A stretch of DNA of 64,000 bases. It comes from Candidatus Kapaibacterium sp. Lineage in GTDB: Bacteria; Bacteroidota; Ignavibacteria; Kapaibacteriales; JAEUSM01. A program made the position numbers and the translations under genes. The DNA lies in the NCBI GenBank assembly GCA_016788785.1, contig JAEUSM010000011.1, positions 143,200 to 207,199 of the forward strand, given 5' to 3'. This document shows, piece by piece, positions 56,037 to 64,000 of this stretch. The notes under the pieces are model-generated. The model had not been told where the DNA came from. It saw nothing but the letters and a program-made list of their open reading frames with translations, and searched no databases. Within the stretch, counting starts at the first letter, position 1. Each line of letters begins with the position of its first letter.

Positions 56037-57224
56037 ATGGAAACAAAACCTGCAGTATTATGCATCGTTGGAGCGTTATTTGGAAGACCGTTTTTTGTTG
56101 AAGCCAAGCGATTAGGTTGGCGAGTAGATTTGCTAACGGAAGAACGTTATTTGAAAGAAGAATGGAATAGAGATTACATTGATAATGTTTATGCAGTTCC
56201 AGACCTTTACGATGAAAAAGTTGTTCGTAATGTGGTTTGCTTTTTAAGTAGAGAAACTAAATATGATAAAATTGTTGGTTTAGGAGAATTCGATATAGAA
56301 GTAGCCGCTGATTTGCGAGAACATACACGAACAGCAGGAATGGGTGACACAACTGCGCGATATTTCCGAGACAAATTGGCAATGCGTGAAAAAGCTCTCC
56401 AAGAAGGTCTACCTGTTCCAGAATTTACCCGCATTATCAACAATGCAGAAATCAAAAACTATATGGACACAGTAGAACCTACGTGGATTTTCAAACCTCG
56501 AATGGGTGCATCTTCAGCCAAGATTCAAAAGTTTAATTATCAAGAGGAGGTTTGGAGCAAAATTGAAGAATTGGGTGATAAACGAACAGCCTATTTGATG
56601 GAAAAATATATTCCTGGTGATGTTTATCATGTTGATTCGTTAGTATACGATTATAAACCAGTCTTTGACTCTGTATCGAAATATGGGGCAACAATGTTGG
56701 ATATCAACACCAATGGTGGAGTGTTTACAACCTTCAACATCGATAAAAAATCAGATGATTACAAAAAACTATCAAAGTTAAATGCCAAACTGACGAAAGC
56801 ATTTGGGTTAAAAGCTGGTACGATGCACAATGAATATATCAAAAGTCATGCAACAGGTGAATTTTACTTCTTAGAATGTTCTGCTCGAATAGGTGGTGCA
56901 AGAATTCCAGATATTGTTTGGCATAATACAGGACTTTGTTTGTGGCATGAATGGGCAAAAATCGAATTACTTCCTGCTGGTACTTATAAAGTTCCAGAAC
57001 ATAATAATTTTTCTTACGGCGGAGGTATATTTACGATGTCAAATATTGACTTCCCTGATATGAGTTCTTATACTGATCCAGAAATCAAATGGGTACAAAA
57101 AAAGAAGAATTTTGCAGGGTTGATAATTAGTGCCGAATCATCTCAACGGGTACAAGAATTATTGCAGACATATCATCATCGTTTTGCAAATGATTTTATG
57201 ACACATATACCACAAAAGCCATAA
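56037..57224 (+). CDS. ATP-grasp domain protein
   Basis: This 395-residue cytoplasmic protein resembles the carboxylate-amine ligase group of ATP-grasp enzymes. The preATP-grasp Rossmann part is at the start (AVLCIVGALFGRPFFVEAKR). The ATP-binding core follows from about 115 with RDKLAMREKALQEGLPVPEF, then WIFKPRMGASSAKIQK and LMEKYIPGDVYHVDSL, and the metal-binding motif is FYFLECSARIGGARIP (about 280-295). These enzymes join a carboxylate to an amine via an acyl-phosphate; the substrate is unknown. A TAAGGA ribosome-binding site precedes the ATG. It lies between rsgA and a histidine kinase gene, with no other amino-acid-ligase partner nearby. It is not the complete carbamoyl-phosphate synthase. 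Confidence 0.85.
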   Translation: METKPAVLCIVGALFGRPFFVEAKRLGWRVDLLTEERYLKEEWNRDYIDNVYAVPDLYDEKVVRNVVCFLSRETKYDKIVGLGEFDIEVAADLREHTRTAGMGDTTARYFRDKLAMREKALQEGLPVPEFTRIINNAEIKNYMDTVEPTWIFKPRMGASSAKIQKFNYQEEVWSKIEELGDKRTAYLMEKYIPGDVYHVDSLVYDYKPVFDSVSKYGATMLDINTNGGVFTTFNIDKKSDDYKKLSKLNAKLTKAFGLKAGTMHNEYIKSHATGEFYFLECSARIGGARIPDIVWHNTGLCLWHEWAKIELLPAGTYKVPEHNNFSYGGGIFTMSNIDFPDMSSYTDPEIKWVQKKKNFAGLIISAESSQRVQELLQTYHHRFANDFMTHIPQKP

Positions 57225-57261
57225 TTACCAAAGATATGTTTATCGTTAATGTAAAATAGAT

Positions 57262-59382
57262 ATGGCTTCGGAACATTCGAATTCGCTTGTTGAACTTCAT
57301 TCCAAACTTGATCAGCTAATTCAAGAAATTGCCCTTAGCAGTGATTTTACTGTTTCGAGTATGGTATTGCGAGAAGATTTCGTCAATGATATCGAAGATA
57401 CTGACATTCTCTTGTCCCTCAAAAAGCACTTCCTTTTGGGGCATATTTGTTTACAAAAAAAACAAATCCCAGAAGGGATTGTTCATTTTCAACAAAGCAT
57501 ACGTTTACAAGAAGAATTATCGTATGAAGATATAAAGGTTGTAACCTTGACTTCATTATTCGAGTGTTTTCGAATTACAAATTCTGCCCTTCAAACATAT
57601 GAATTTGCATTTTTACTCGAAAACGAGCAGAATATTCCGGAGCAAATTCGCAAAAACATCCTCCTTACATTGATTCTAGGATATTCTTACGTTGGTTTCT
57701 CAAAAAAAGCAATTGAAACATTGCATCTTTATCTCAAAGAGACGTTAACAACCAAAGAAAACGCCTTAGCACAAAAGTCGTTACTTCAATTACAATTTCA
57801 ACAAGAAAGTTCAATACAAAAACGCACAATAGCATTTGATTCATTTGAAAAACTTTTGAAGGAAATTGAATACGATATAGAAGTTGCAACTTCCTATTTG
57901 GATATAGTATTAAGTGCTAAAGAATTTGACCGACTTGGGAAAATGGCTTCGTTATTGAAAGAATTTCATTCAAACAAACAACAACCCTTCGGAAGATTTT
58001 GGTATTTTGAAGTAGTATCTGATCTGAGAAGCAAACAGCGAAAAATTACTGATGTTGAACGAAAAAATATAGCAGAATTATGTATTCGAGAGAAGCAGTA
58101 TTTGTACGCTATAATGGTTAATGTATTATTTGTATCAGAATCGGACAATGCTTGTGAAAATTCTGTGGAAATTCTTGAATCAACAGTAAACTTGTTTGAT
58201 GAATCAATTCCAAATACTACACAAATAGAAGTGTTAGAACGAATAGTTGAGTGTTGTGAAAAAAATAATGAATGGAAAAAAGGTTTGTATTACTTTGAGT
58301 TGTATCACAATGCTTTACAAACCATTGCTAATGAGAACAATGAAAAAACTATTGAAACAATTCAGTTAAAACAGTATATTTCTTCTTTAAATAAAAATTC
58401 TCATATTCCTTCAGTATCTTCAGAGATTTTACAGCGTAGAAATCAAGCTCGCCAACTTCAACAGATTGAATATGAACAGTTTCAACATTCACTAAGAACC
58501 TATGTAAAACAAGGTGTTATACCGCCCTTGGAGTTGTTGTTGGAACTTCCAACAATGCAATACTCTTCTCTTTTTGCAGAAAGCACTATTTTTGCAACCC
58601 AAATGATGATTTCGACTTTTGAAACTATCATCGAATTACACTCTTTAGAAGATGGTACCTATTCAAGTTCTCAAGAGACAATCCCACTAATTACTATTAC
58701 AGAAAAACTTCAATCACAACTGAAGTTTTTAGCTACTCGATATGAGTGTTCCATTGAGATGTACATTGATAGAAAAATTCATTGGTATGGTGATGTTCGA
58801 CTTTTAAGCAAATCCCTATTTCATATCTTACAAAATGCTTGTAAATTTTCTTTGAAACATAGCACTATTGTACTTAAGGCATCTGTTCAAAACAATGAGA
58901 TGGAGATATCGATAACAGATTCAGGAGTTGGTGTTAAAGATGAACATATTGGATTAGTTTTTTCAAAATATTTCCAATACGATCCCTTGTCAACAAGCTC
59001 ACAATCAGCTGGTTTAGGGTTGCCGTATTGCAAAAAAGCCATTTCCTTTATGCACGGAAACATTCAAATTACCTCAAAAGTGGATATTGGCACTGAAGTT
59101 AAAATTATCTTTCCGTTTTCTGTAAATTCTTCAATTCCTGTTCCAATTACACCTACTATTTCTATTTCTCCATTTACCACAGAATTGACCAAAGCAGACA
59201 TCGAAAGACTTACTACAGCTTTAACTTTAAGAACAGAGACCAATAGTTACCAACAGATTATTTCAACGATTGATACTATTGAAGGTTCGCAAGAATTGAG
59301 AGAATGGAAACAAAAACTGTACGTTTCTATGCTATATGGTGAAACATCAATTGTTAACTCGATGCTAGCCCAAATTCACTAA
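57262..59382 (+). CDS. Soluble TPR-containing sensor histidine kinase
   Basis: This 706-residue protein has no signal peptide or membrane helix. Residues 1-390 are helical TPR-like repeats. A possible phosphoacceptor region FQHSLRTYV (His409) resembles the HisKA box HELRTPL, but lacks its Pro. The C-terminal HATPase domain is complete: N box ILQNACKFS, G1 DSGVGV, G2 SAGLGLPYC (about 540-600). About 70 extra residues follow the ATPase domain. The TPR part probably senses a protein or binds a partner. No response regulator is adjacent. The gene has no clear promoter and lies 37 bases after the ATP-grasp gene, so it may be co-transcribed. Confidence 0.82.
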   Translation: MASEHSNSLVELHSKLDQLIQEIALSSDFTVSSMVLREDFVNDIEDTDILLSLKKHFLLGHICLQKKQIPEGIVHFQQSIRLQEELSYEDIKVVTLTSLFECFRITNSALQTYEFAFLLENEQNIPEQIRKNILLTLILGYSYVGFSKKAIETLHLYLKETLTTKENALAQKSLLQLQFQQESSIQKRTIAFDSFEKLLKEIEYDIEVATSYLDIVLSAKEFDRLGKMASLLKEFHSNKQQPFGRFWYFEVVSDLRSKQRKITDVERKNIAELCIREKQYLYAIMVNVLFVSESDNACENSVEILESTVNLFDESIPNTTQIEVLERIVECCEKNNEWKKGLYYFELYHNALQTIANENNEKTIETIQLKQYISSLNKNSHIPSVSSEILQRRNQARQLQQIEYEQFQHSLRTYVKQGVIPPLELLLELPTMQYSSLFAESTIFATQMMISTFETIIELHSLEDGTYSSSQETIPLITITEKLQSQLKFLATRYECSIEMYIDRKIHWYGDVRLLSKSLFHILQNACKFSLKHSTIVLKASVQNNEMEISITDSGVGVKDEHIGLVFSKYFQYDPLSTSSQSAGLGLPYCKKAISFMHGNIQITSKVDIGTEVKIIFPFSVNSSIPVPITPTISISPFTTELTKADIERLTTALTLRTETNSYQQIISTIDTIEGSQELREWKQKLYVSMLYGETSIVNSMLAQIH

Positions 59383-59420
59383 CAAACCATCCTTGGGACA
59401 ATCCCTCGCAAAAATTTTCG

Positions 59421-59428
59421 TATATTTG
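59421..59428 (+). promoter_or_regulatory. Likely -7 element of ribH
   Basis: TATATTTG in the context TTCGTATATTTGCTG is a perfect TAnnTTTG, about 20 bases before the ribH ATG. A TTG at 59393-59395 is the only -33 candidate, at a long spacing of 25. Confidence 0.55.
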
Positions 59429-59447
59429 CTGAAAAGAAAGAAATACT

Positions 59448-59930
59448 ATGCCATTATTATTAGAAGGTGTATTCCACACCGCACAAAATATCAAGGTCGG
59501 AATCGTTGTTTCCCGATGGAATGAATTTATCACTAATCAGTTACTTGATGGTGCTGTTGATACACTCACTCGCCACGGAGTTGGTGACGATAATATTACC
59601 ATTGCTTATTGTCCTGGTTCGTATGAATTACCGTTCATTGCTCGTGAATTAGCCTTAACAAACACTGTTGATGTTGTTATATGTTTAGGTTGTGTTATTC
59701 GTGGTGCAACGACGCATTATGATTATGTGGCAAACCAAGCAGCATCTGGAATTGCTTCTGTAGGAATCGAAACAAGAGTTCCTGTAATTTTTGGCGTAGT
59801 TACTACCGAAACAATTGAACAAGCAATAGAACGCTCTGGTACCAAGGCAGGAAATAAAGGTGCTGAAGCTGCAAAAACCGCTATCGAAGTAACTTCCTTA
59901 GTTTCGACCATACGAGCATTACAATCGTAA
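59448..59930 (+). CDS. ribH: 6,7-dimethyl-8-ribityllumazine synthase
   Basis: This 160-residue enzyme catalyses the penultimate step of riboflavin synthesis and forms 60-mer or pentamer shells. It has VSRWNEFIT at the substrate site, [10 protein letters not shown], and [16 protein letters not shown] with the catalytic His of THYDY. The C-terminal [12 protein letters not shown] is family-typical. Length is standard. No other riboflavin genes are nearby. A Bacteroidota-type -7 element lies about 20 bases upstream, so it probably starts its own unit together with the GT2 and thrS genes. Confidence 0.97.
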   Translation: MPLLLEGVFHTAQNIKVGIVVSRWNEFITNQLLDGAVDTLTRHGVGDDNITIAYCPGSYELPFIARELALTNTVDVVICLGCVIRGATTHYDYVANQAASGIASVGIETRVPVIFGVVTTETIEQAIERSGTKAGNKGAEAAKTAIEVTSLVSTIRALQS

Positions 59931-59951
59931 GAATCACCACAGAAGAATTTT

Positions 59952-60992
59952 ATGAAGAAATTGCTTTCTTTGTCGATGATAGTCAAAGACGAAGAAAAAA
60001 GACTTCCGTTTTGTTTGCAGTCTGTAGAAAATATCGTTGACGAAATTATCATTGTTGATACTGGGTCAACGGATCGAACTGTTGAAATTGCAAAATCTTT
60101 TGGTGCAACCGTAGTTACTTTCCCTTGGATTAATGATTTTGCTGCAGCCCGAAACGTGGGATTGCAACATTGTACAGGCGACTGGATTTTATATTTAGAC
60201 GCCGATGAAACTCTTGCTGACAATTCGACAGAGGCCTTACGTTCATTACTTGCAGCGCAGGAAGATTCCGTTGGAGGAATTGTTTGCACTATTGTGAGTA
60301 AACATCGGCACCATAACTCTTTGGGAACAGAAACACACAAAGGTGGATATCCTCGCATTTTTAAAAATCTTGGTTATCCGAACATTCAATTTAGTGGTAG
60401 GGTACACGAACAAATTACTCCATCCATTTTTCGAGCTGGGAAAACATTAGTTCATTCGTCCATTGAAATCATTCATAGTGGTTATGACCAATCGAATGAA
60501 GTGATGCAACAAAAAATCACCCGTAATTATACTCTTTTGTTGGAACACGTAAGAGAAGAACCAAATAATGCCTACGCATGGTTTCAATTAGGTCAAACCT
60601 TGGCACAAATGAATCTCTGGAAAGAAGCCGAAGATGCTCTTCGTTTTTCTCTTTCTTTGGGTACTCTTTCTACATCTGTAGCAGCATCTGCAAATGCAGC
60701 AATGTCGCAAATTTGCGGAAACAGTAAACGATTTGAAGAAGCATTACTATTTGCAAATGCCTCATTATCTCATGCACCAAATCAAGTGTATGCAAAACAA
60801 CTGAAGGCGTACTCTCTTTTACATTTACAACGGTTGAACGAATCGGAAGCTCTTTTTGAGGAGATACTTTCAGTTCTTCAACAAAAAAATTCGTCAGTTC
60901 CTATGACTGGTTTTGATATTGAACTTCCAATACAAGCAGTTTTTGATGGACTTACTGCCGTGAAACAACGAAAATCAATTTTATCCAAATGA
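59952..60992 (+). CDS. GT2-family glycosyltransferase with TPR domain
   Basis: This 346-residue protein begins LSLSMIVKDEEKRLPFCLQS, with the GT-A strands. It has DTGSTDRT (36-43) and the DXD motif LDADET (82-87), which binds metal and the nucleotide sugar. DFAAARNVG just before the DXD is family-typical. The C-terminal half, from about 205, has TPR-like helices (AWFQLGQTLAQMNLWKEAED). The combination is common in bacteria. The sugar and acceptor are unknown. It starts 21 bases after ribH and ends 7 bases before thrS, so the three may share a transcript. It is not related in sequence to the GT4 protein in the recJ operon. Confidence 0.88.
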   Translation: MKKLLSLSMIVKDEEKRLPFCLQSVENIVDEIIIVDTGSTDRTVEIAKSFGATVVTFPWINDFAAARNVGLQHCTGDWILYLDADETLADNSTEALRSLLAAQEDSVGGIVCTIVSKHRHHNSLGTETHKGGYPRIFKNLGYPNIQFSGRVHEQITPSIFRAGKTLVHSSIEIIHSGYDQSNEVMQQKITRNYTLLLEHVREEPNNAYAWFQLGQTLAQMNLWKEAEDALRFSLSLGTLSTSVAASANAAMSQICGNSKRFEEALLFANASLSHAPNQVYAKQLKAYSLLHLQRLNESEALFEEILSVLQQKNSSVPMTGFDIELPIQAVFDGLTAVKQRKSILSK

Positions 60993-60999
60993 TAGTACA

Positions 61000-62922
61000 A
61001 TGATAACAATAACATTCCCAGATTCTACACAAAAAACATTCGAAAGTGGTATATCCGGTTATGAAATTGCTTCGAGCATTTCCGAAGGTCTTGCTCGAAA
61101 CGCAGTCGGAATATTTGTCAATGATGTGCCATATGATCTTTCACGTCCAATTACAACCGATGCCACTATTCGAATAGTTACCTTCAATGATTCTGAAGGA
61201 AAAGAAATTTACTGGCACTCATCAGCCCATTTATTGGCTGAAGCCTTAGAATCTTTATATTCTGGTGTTAAATTTGGAATTGGACCACCAATTGAGCAAG
61301 GATTCTACTATGATGTAGATTTGCCAGAAGGAGTGAAAATCACAACGGAAGATATAGCTAAAATCGAACAACGAATGAAAGAATTAGTGAAAGCAAATTC
61401 TCCATTTGTTCGTAAAGAGGTTACATGGGACGAAGCGGTTGCATATTTTACCCAAAAAGGTGATGAATACAAATTAGAATTGCTAGATGGACTAAAAGAA
61501 TCGGAAATTACATTTTATACGCAAGGTAATTTTACTGATTTGTGTCGTGGAACACACGTTCCATCAACAGGAATGATAAAATTTCCAAAAATACTTTCAA
61601 TTGCCGGTGCATATTGGCGTGGTGATGTAAGTAGAAAACAACTGACACGTATTTACGGAATATCGTTCCCCAAAAAAGATATGTTAGATGAGTTTGTTCG
61701 TTTAAAAGAAGAAGCTGAAAAACGCGACCATCGCAAATTGGGACGAGATTTGGAATTATATCTCATTACTCCTATTGTTGGAGGTGGACTCCCAATTTGG
61801 CTTCCAAACGGTACCGTTTTACGTCGCACATTGGAAAGTTTTCTGCGTCAAGAGCAAATCAAACGTGGGTATCAAGAGGTAATAACACCGCATATTGGAA
61901 ATTTGGAATTGTACAAAACCTCTGGACATTATCCTTATTATGCTGACTCACAATTCGATCCAATTACCGTCGAAGAAGAACAGTATATGTTAAAACCTAT
62001 GAATTGCCCTCACCACCATATGGTCTATTCATCAAAACCAAGAAGTTACAAAGATTTGCCTGTTCGTTTAGCAGAATTTGGTACAGTGTATCGTTACGAA
62101 CAATCTGGTGAGCTAAATGGACTCTCACGAGTAAGAGGTTTTACACAAGATGATGCTCACATTTACTGTACACATAGCCAGTTAAAACAAGAATTGAAAA
62201 ATACTGTATTGTTAACGCAATTTGTGTTTGAAACATTTGGTATGGAGGTTACTACTCGACTTTCTTTCCGTGATGATAATGCTTCAAAATATGGTGGAGA
62301 CATTGAACTTTGGGAATTATCACAACGAGAAATCAAAGAAGTTGCCGATGAAATGAACTTAAACTATTTTATTGGAGAAGGTGAAGCCTCGTTCTACGGT
62401 CCTAAAATTGATTTTATTGTCAAGGACGCAATTGGTCGCAAGTGGCAATTGGGCACAGTGCAGGTGGATTATGTAATGCCAGAACGTTTCCAATTGGAAT
62501 ATCAAGGAGAAGACAATGCAAAACATCGTCCTGTCATTATCCACAGAGCACCATTTGGCTCGATGGAACGATTTATTTCGATACTTATCGAACATTACGT
62601 AGGAAACTTCCCATTCTGGATAGCACCGGTTCAAATTTCGGTTTTACCAATAGGTCAAGCACAGTATGACTATGCCGAAGCGTTTACTAAAGAGTTATTT
62701 GATTTGGGATATAGAGTTCAATGCGACACTCGTGCAGAAAAAGTAAATCGTAAAATCGCCGAAAGTGAACAAAAGAAAATTCCATTTTCCTTAGTCATTG
62801 GTGCAAGAGAAGTGGAAACAAATTCCTTCAGTTTACGTACACATGGAGAAGGTGATAAAGGAACAATTTCCAAAGAAGAACTTTTGGTTATGTTTCAAGA
62901 ACTTTTAACACAACGAAAATAA
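61000..62922 (+). CDS. thrS: Threonine--tRNA ligase
   Basis: This 640-residue full-length ThrRS charges tRNA-Thr. It starts with a TGS domain (1-60). The editing domain has the His pair HSSAH (H73 and H77) and CRGTHVPSTG. The class II core has LKPMNCPHHHMVY with the zinc Cys, RVRGFTQDDAHIYC (motif 2) and VIIHRAPFGSMERF (motif 3). The C-terminal anticodon-binding domain has PVQISVLPIGQAQYDYA and GAREVE. The ATG at 61000 follows the glycosyltransferase stop after 7 bases. Its 3' end is close to a tRNA promoter. Confidence 0.97.
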   Translation: MITITFPDSTQKTFESGISGYEIASSISEGLARNAVGIFVNDVPYDLSRPITTDATIRIVTFNDSEGKEIYWHSSAHLLAEALESLYSGVKFGIGPPIEQGFYYDVDLPEGVKITTEDIAKIEQRMKELVKANSPFVRKEVTWDEAVAYFTQKGDEYKLELLDGLKESEITFYTQGNFTDLCRGTHVPSTGMIKFPKILSIAGAYWRGDVSRKQLTRIYGISFPKKDMLDEFVRLKEEAEKRDHRKLGRDLELYLITPIVGGGLPIWLPNGTVLRRTLESFLRQEQIKRGYQEVITPHIGNLELYKTSGHYPYYADSQFDPITVEEEQYMLKPMNCPHHHMVYSSKPRSYKDLPVRLAEFGTVYRYEQSGELNGLSRVRGFTQDDAHIYCTHSQLKQELKNTVLLTQFVFETFGMEVTTRLSFRDDNASKYGGDIELWELSQREIKEVADEMNLNYFIGEGEASFYGPKIDFIVKDAIGRKWQLGTVQVDYVMPERFQLEYQGEDNAKHRPVIIHRAPFGSMERFISILIEHYVGNFPFWIAPVQISVLPIGQAQYDYAEAFTKELFDLGYRVQCDTRAEKVNRKIAESEQKKIPFSLVIGAREVETNSFSLRTHGEGDKGTISKEELLVMFQELLTQRK

Positions 62923-62925
62923 TTT

Positions 62926-62956
62926 TTTGTAGATTCAAAAAATTGTTGTATTTTTG
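62926..62956 (+). promoter_or_regulatory. Bacteroidota-type promoter of tRNA-Asp (TTTG-N19-TATTTTTG)
   Basis: TTTG (62926-62929) and TATTTTTG (62949-62956) are separated by exactly 19 bases, fitting the -33/-7 consensus of this phylum. It lies just after the thrS stop and 30 bases before the tRNA. Confidence 0.75.
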
Positions 62957-62985
62957 TACTCTTATCAATCAATTTGATAATAAAC

Positions 62986-63063
62986 GGGATCGTAGTTCAG
63001 TTTGGTTAGAATGCCTGCCTGTCACGCAGGAGGTCGCGAGTTCGAGCCTCGTCGGTCCCGCCA
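62986..63063 (+). tRNA. tRNA-Asp (anticodon GTC)
   Basis: The cloverleaf folds by hand. The acceptor stem is GGGATCG with CGGTCCC, followed by discriminator G and an encoded CCA. The D arm contains GTTCAG...GGTTAGAAT. The anticodon arm is CCTGC-CTGTCAC-GCAGG with anticodon GTC at 63021-63023. The TpsiC arm is GCGAG-TTCGAGC-CTCGT. A G discriminator is the known identity element for Asp. A consensus promoter precedes it and a hairpin terminator follows. Confidence 0.97.
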
Positions 63064-63070
63064 AGAACAT

Positions 63071-63098
63071 AAAAAGCCACTCATTGAGTGGTTTTTTT
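63071..63098 (+). terminator. Rho-independent terminator of tRNA-Asp
   Basis: A GCCACTC stem with GAGTGG (63077-63082 and 63086-63091) and a 3-base loop is followed by T7. It lies 7 bases after the tRNA CCA end. Confidence 0.88.
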
Positions 63099-63229
63099 GT
63101 TTTACGTCACACCACTAATGTTCATCAATTTTTACACATACAATATTTCATTTTGTATTACCAATAAATTGGCTTATATTAGCCATTGTTCGTACGGTAA
63201 TACGACTGTATTTTCAAGGTAATTTTACT

Positions 63230-64000
63230 ATGGTTGTTTGTATTTCTGATGTACATTTTGGCATAGGCTCTAAGGAAAACATTCTTTTACGTGAGAAATT
63301 GTTTATTAGGTTATTGCATCAATTACATCACAAGAATGCAAAACTGTACATAGTTGGTGACCTTTTCGATTATTGGTTTGAATATCGCACAGTATTACCC
63401 AAAGAGTTTTATAGTGTACTTACAGCACTTAAAATAGCACGTGAAAACGGCGTTGAAATCCATTATATTATCGGCAACCACGATTTTGGACATCAACATT
63501 TTTTTGAAGAGGAACTAAAAATTCCATTGTATTGGGAAGATGTGGAAGCAACTTTTTTTGGGAAGCGGTTTCTTTTCTCCCATGGTGATGGCAAAGCATA
63601 CAACGATACTGGGTATCTCATTTTGAAAAAAATATTACGTAATAGATTCTTGAAAAAGTTGTATCAATATGTCCATCCTGATATTGGAATTTGGCTTGCG
63701 AAAAAAAGTTCTCACAAATCTCGAAGTTTTACCGATAAAAAAGAATATACTTCAGCATCACAACAAACGGAAAAAAACGGTTTAGAGGATTTTGCTAAAA
63801 AAGCAATTGAATCTGGAGTTGATTTTGTAATAATGGGGCATATACATTCAAAAAAAGTTCTTCAGCATGGCGAAGGATTTTATTATAATCTCGGAGAGTG
63901 GTTTGGTGAACCTCATTGTGCTGTTTTTACAGAGCATTCTCATTCTTTAATACCTATTACAACTTTCATAATTTCTATGAAAGAAGCTTCTACTTTATCT
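63230..64000 (+). CDS. lpxH: UDP-2,3-diacylglucosamine diphosphatase-like metallophosphoesterase (3' end cut by window)
   Basis: 257 codons are visible with no stop; the gene runs off the right edge. The metal-binding motifs of the LpxH group of calcineurin-like phosphoesterases are in order: ISDVHFG (5-11), GDLFDYWFEY (43-52), GNHDFG, FSHGDG and GHIHS. LpxH hydrolyses UDP-2,3-diacylglucosamine to lipid X in lipid A synthesis, which implies a lipopolysaccharide-bearing outer membrane. An AAGG ribosome-binding site lies 11 bases before the ATG. The visible part is already longer than E. coli LpxH (about 240 residues), so a C-terminal extension or a related phosphoesterase subfamily is possible. 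Confidence 0.88.
   Translation, partial: MVVCISDVHFGIGSKENILLREKLFIRLLHQLHHKNAKLYIVGDLFDYWFEYRTVLPKEFYSVLTALKIARENGVEIHYIIGNHDFGHQHFFEEELKIPLYWEDVEATFFGKRFLFSHGDGKAYNDTGYLILKKILRNRFLKKLYQYVHPDIGIWLAKKSSHKSRSFTDKKEYTSASQQTEKNGLEDFAKKAIESGVDFVIMGHIHSKKVLQHGEGFYYNLGEWFGEPHCAVFTEHSHSLIPITTFIISMKEASTLS

Noticed and set aside
59723-60358. 211-codon minus-strand frame over ribH and the GT2 gene
   Set aside because: It runs antisense to two genes with complete catalytic motifs and has no promoter or ribosome-binding site of its own.
62943-63167. Open frame of 74 codons across the tRNA region
   Set aside because: It overlaps the whole tRNA-Asp gene and its terminator, has no ribosome-binding site and no similarity to a protein; the tRNA explains the sequence.
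1-64000. Search for an integrated phage, IS element, toxin-antitoxin pair, restriction system or CRISPR array
   Set aside because: No transposase, integrase, terminal inverted repeat with target duplication, Cas gene or spaced direct repeat was seen on reading both strands. The Cas4-like nuclease in the Dna2-like protein is a domain of a helicase, not a CRISPR component.

Overview
The window is one continuous piece of a low-GC bacterial chromosome (about one third G+C by eye). The gene content points to the Bacteroidota/Chlorobiota (FCB) branch, probably a free-living Chlorobiota/Ignavibacteria/Kapabacteria-like lineage. It holds two type IX secretion system (T9SS) genes, porU and porV, and several large secreted proteins that end in T9SS-type sorting domains. 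It also has a BatA-type von Willebrand protein, a TamB-like protein and LpxH, which indicate a Gram-negative envelope. Several genes are preceded by the Bacteroidota-type promoter TTG-N19-TAnnTTTG rather than a sigma70 promoter. The lineage call is an inference. No rRNA, CRISPR array, phage or insertion sequence was seen; there is one tRNA gene.

Layout. 1-2420 (minus): two tandem enoyl-CoA hydratases (one cut by the window edge) and an isocitrate dehydrogenase, separated by a terminator. 2525-3532 (minus): trpS. 3705-8429 (plus): BatA/vWA membrane protein, M32 carboxypeptidase and two tandem secreted paralogues. 8426-12356 (minus): TrmO-like tRNA methyltransferase, a long TPR protein and phosphoglycerate kinase. 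12515-15842 (plus): glycyl-tRNA synthetase, gpsA and a secreted protein. 15844-17121 (minus): a DUF4287/DUF5655 protein and an F420-type NADP oxidoreductase homologue, divergent from an HxlR regulator (17228-17575). 17618-24931 (minus): a secreted WD40 protein, porV and porU. 25177-26094 (minus): an unrecognised orphan gene. 26399-31914 (plus): TamB-like and FHA proteins. 31892-34807 (minus): uvrA. 35016-42672 (plus): two giant paralogous secreted vWA/WD40 proteins, followed by a convergent secreted beta-helix protein. 44676-48386 (plus): metH. 48488-54816 (minus): a tightly overlapping operon of recJ, a Dna2-like nuclease-helicase, a glycosyltransferase and a HAD phosphatase. 54982-62922 (plus): rsgA, an ATP-grasp protein, a TPR histidine kinase, ribH, a GT2 glycosyltransferase and thrS. 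Then tRNA-Asp and lpxH, which runs off the window.

How it fits together. Most genes are housekeeping (translation, repair, one-carbon and central metabolism). The accessory flavour comes from the T9SS theme: PorU (sortase) and PorV (its outer-membrane partner) sit next to likely cargo. Three cargo proteins share a C-terminal module with a DICEEGG/GICEEGG-type signature just before the sorting domain, and in two of them this module is clearly richer in G+C than the gene around it. The points most worth a second look are this shared module and its composition, the apparent frameshift or non-canonical start of rsgA at an A6 slippery run, the Dna2-like nuclease-helicase coupled to recJ, the leaderless-looking tamB promoter, and the orphan gene at 25177-26094. 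I did not find a convincing wholly new multi-gene system.
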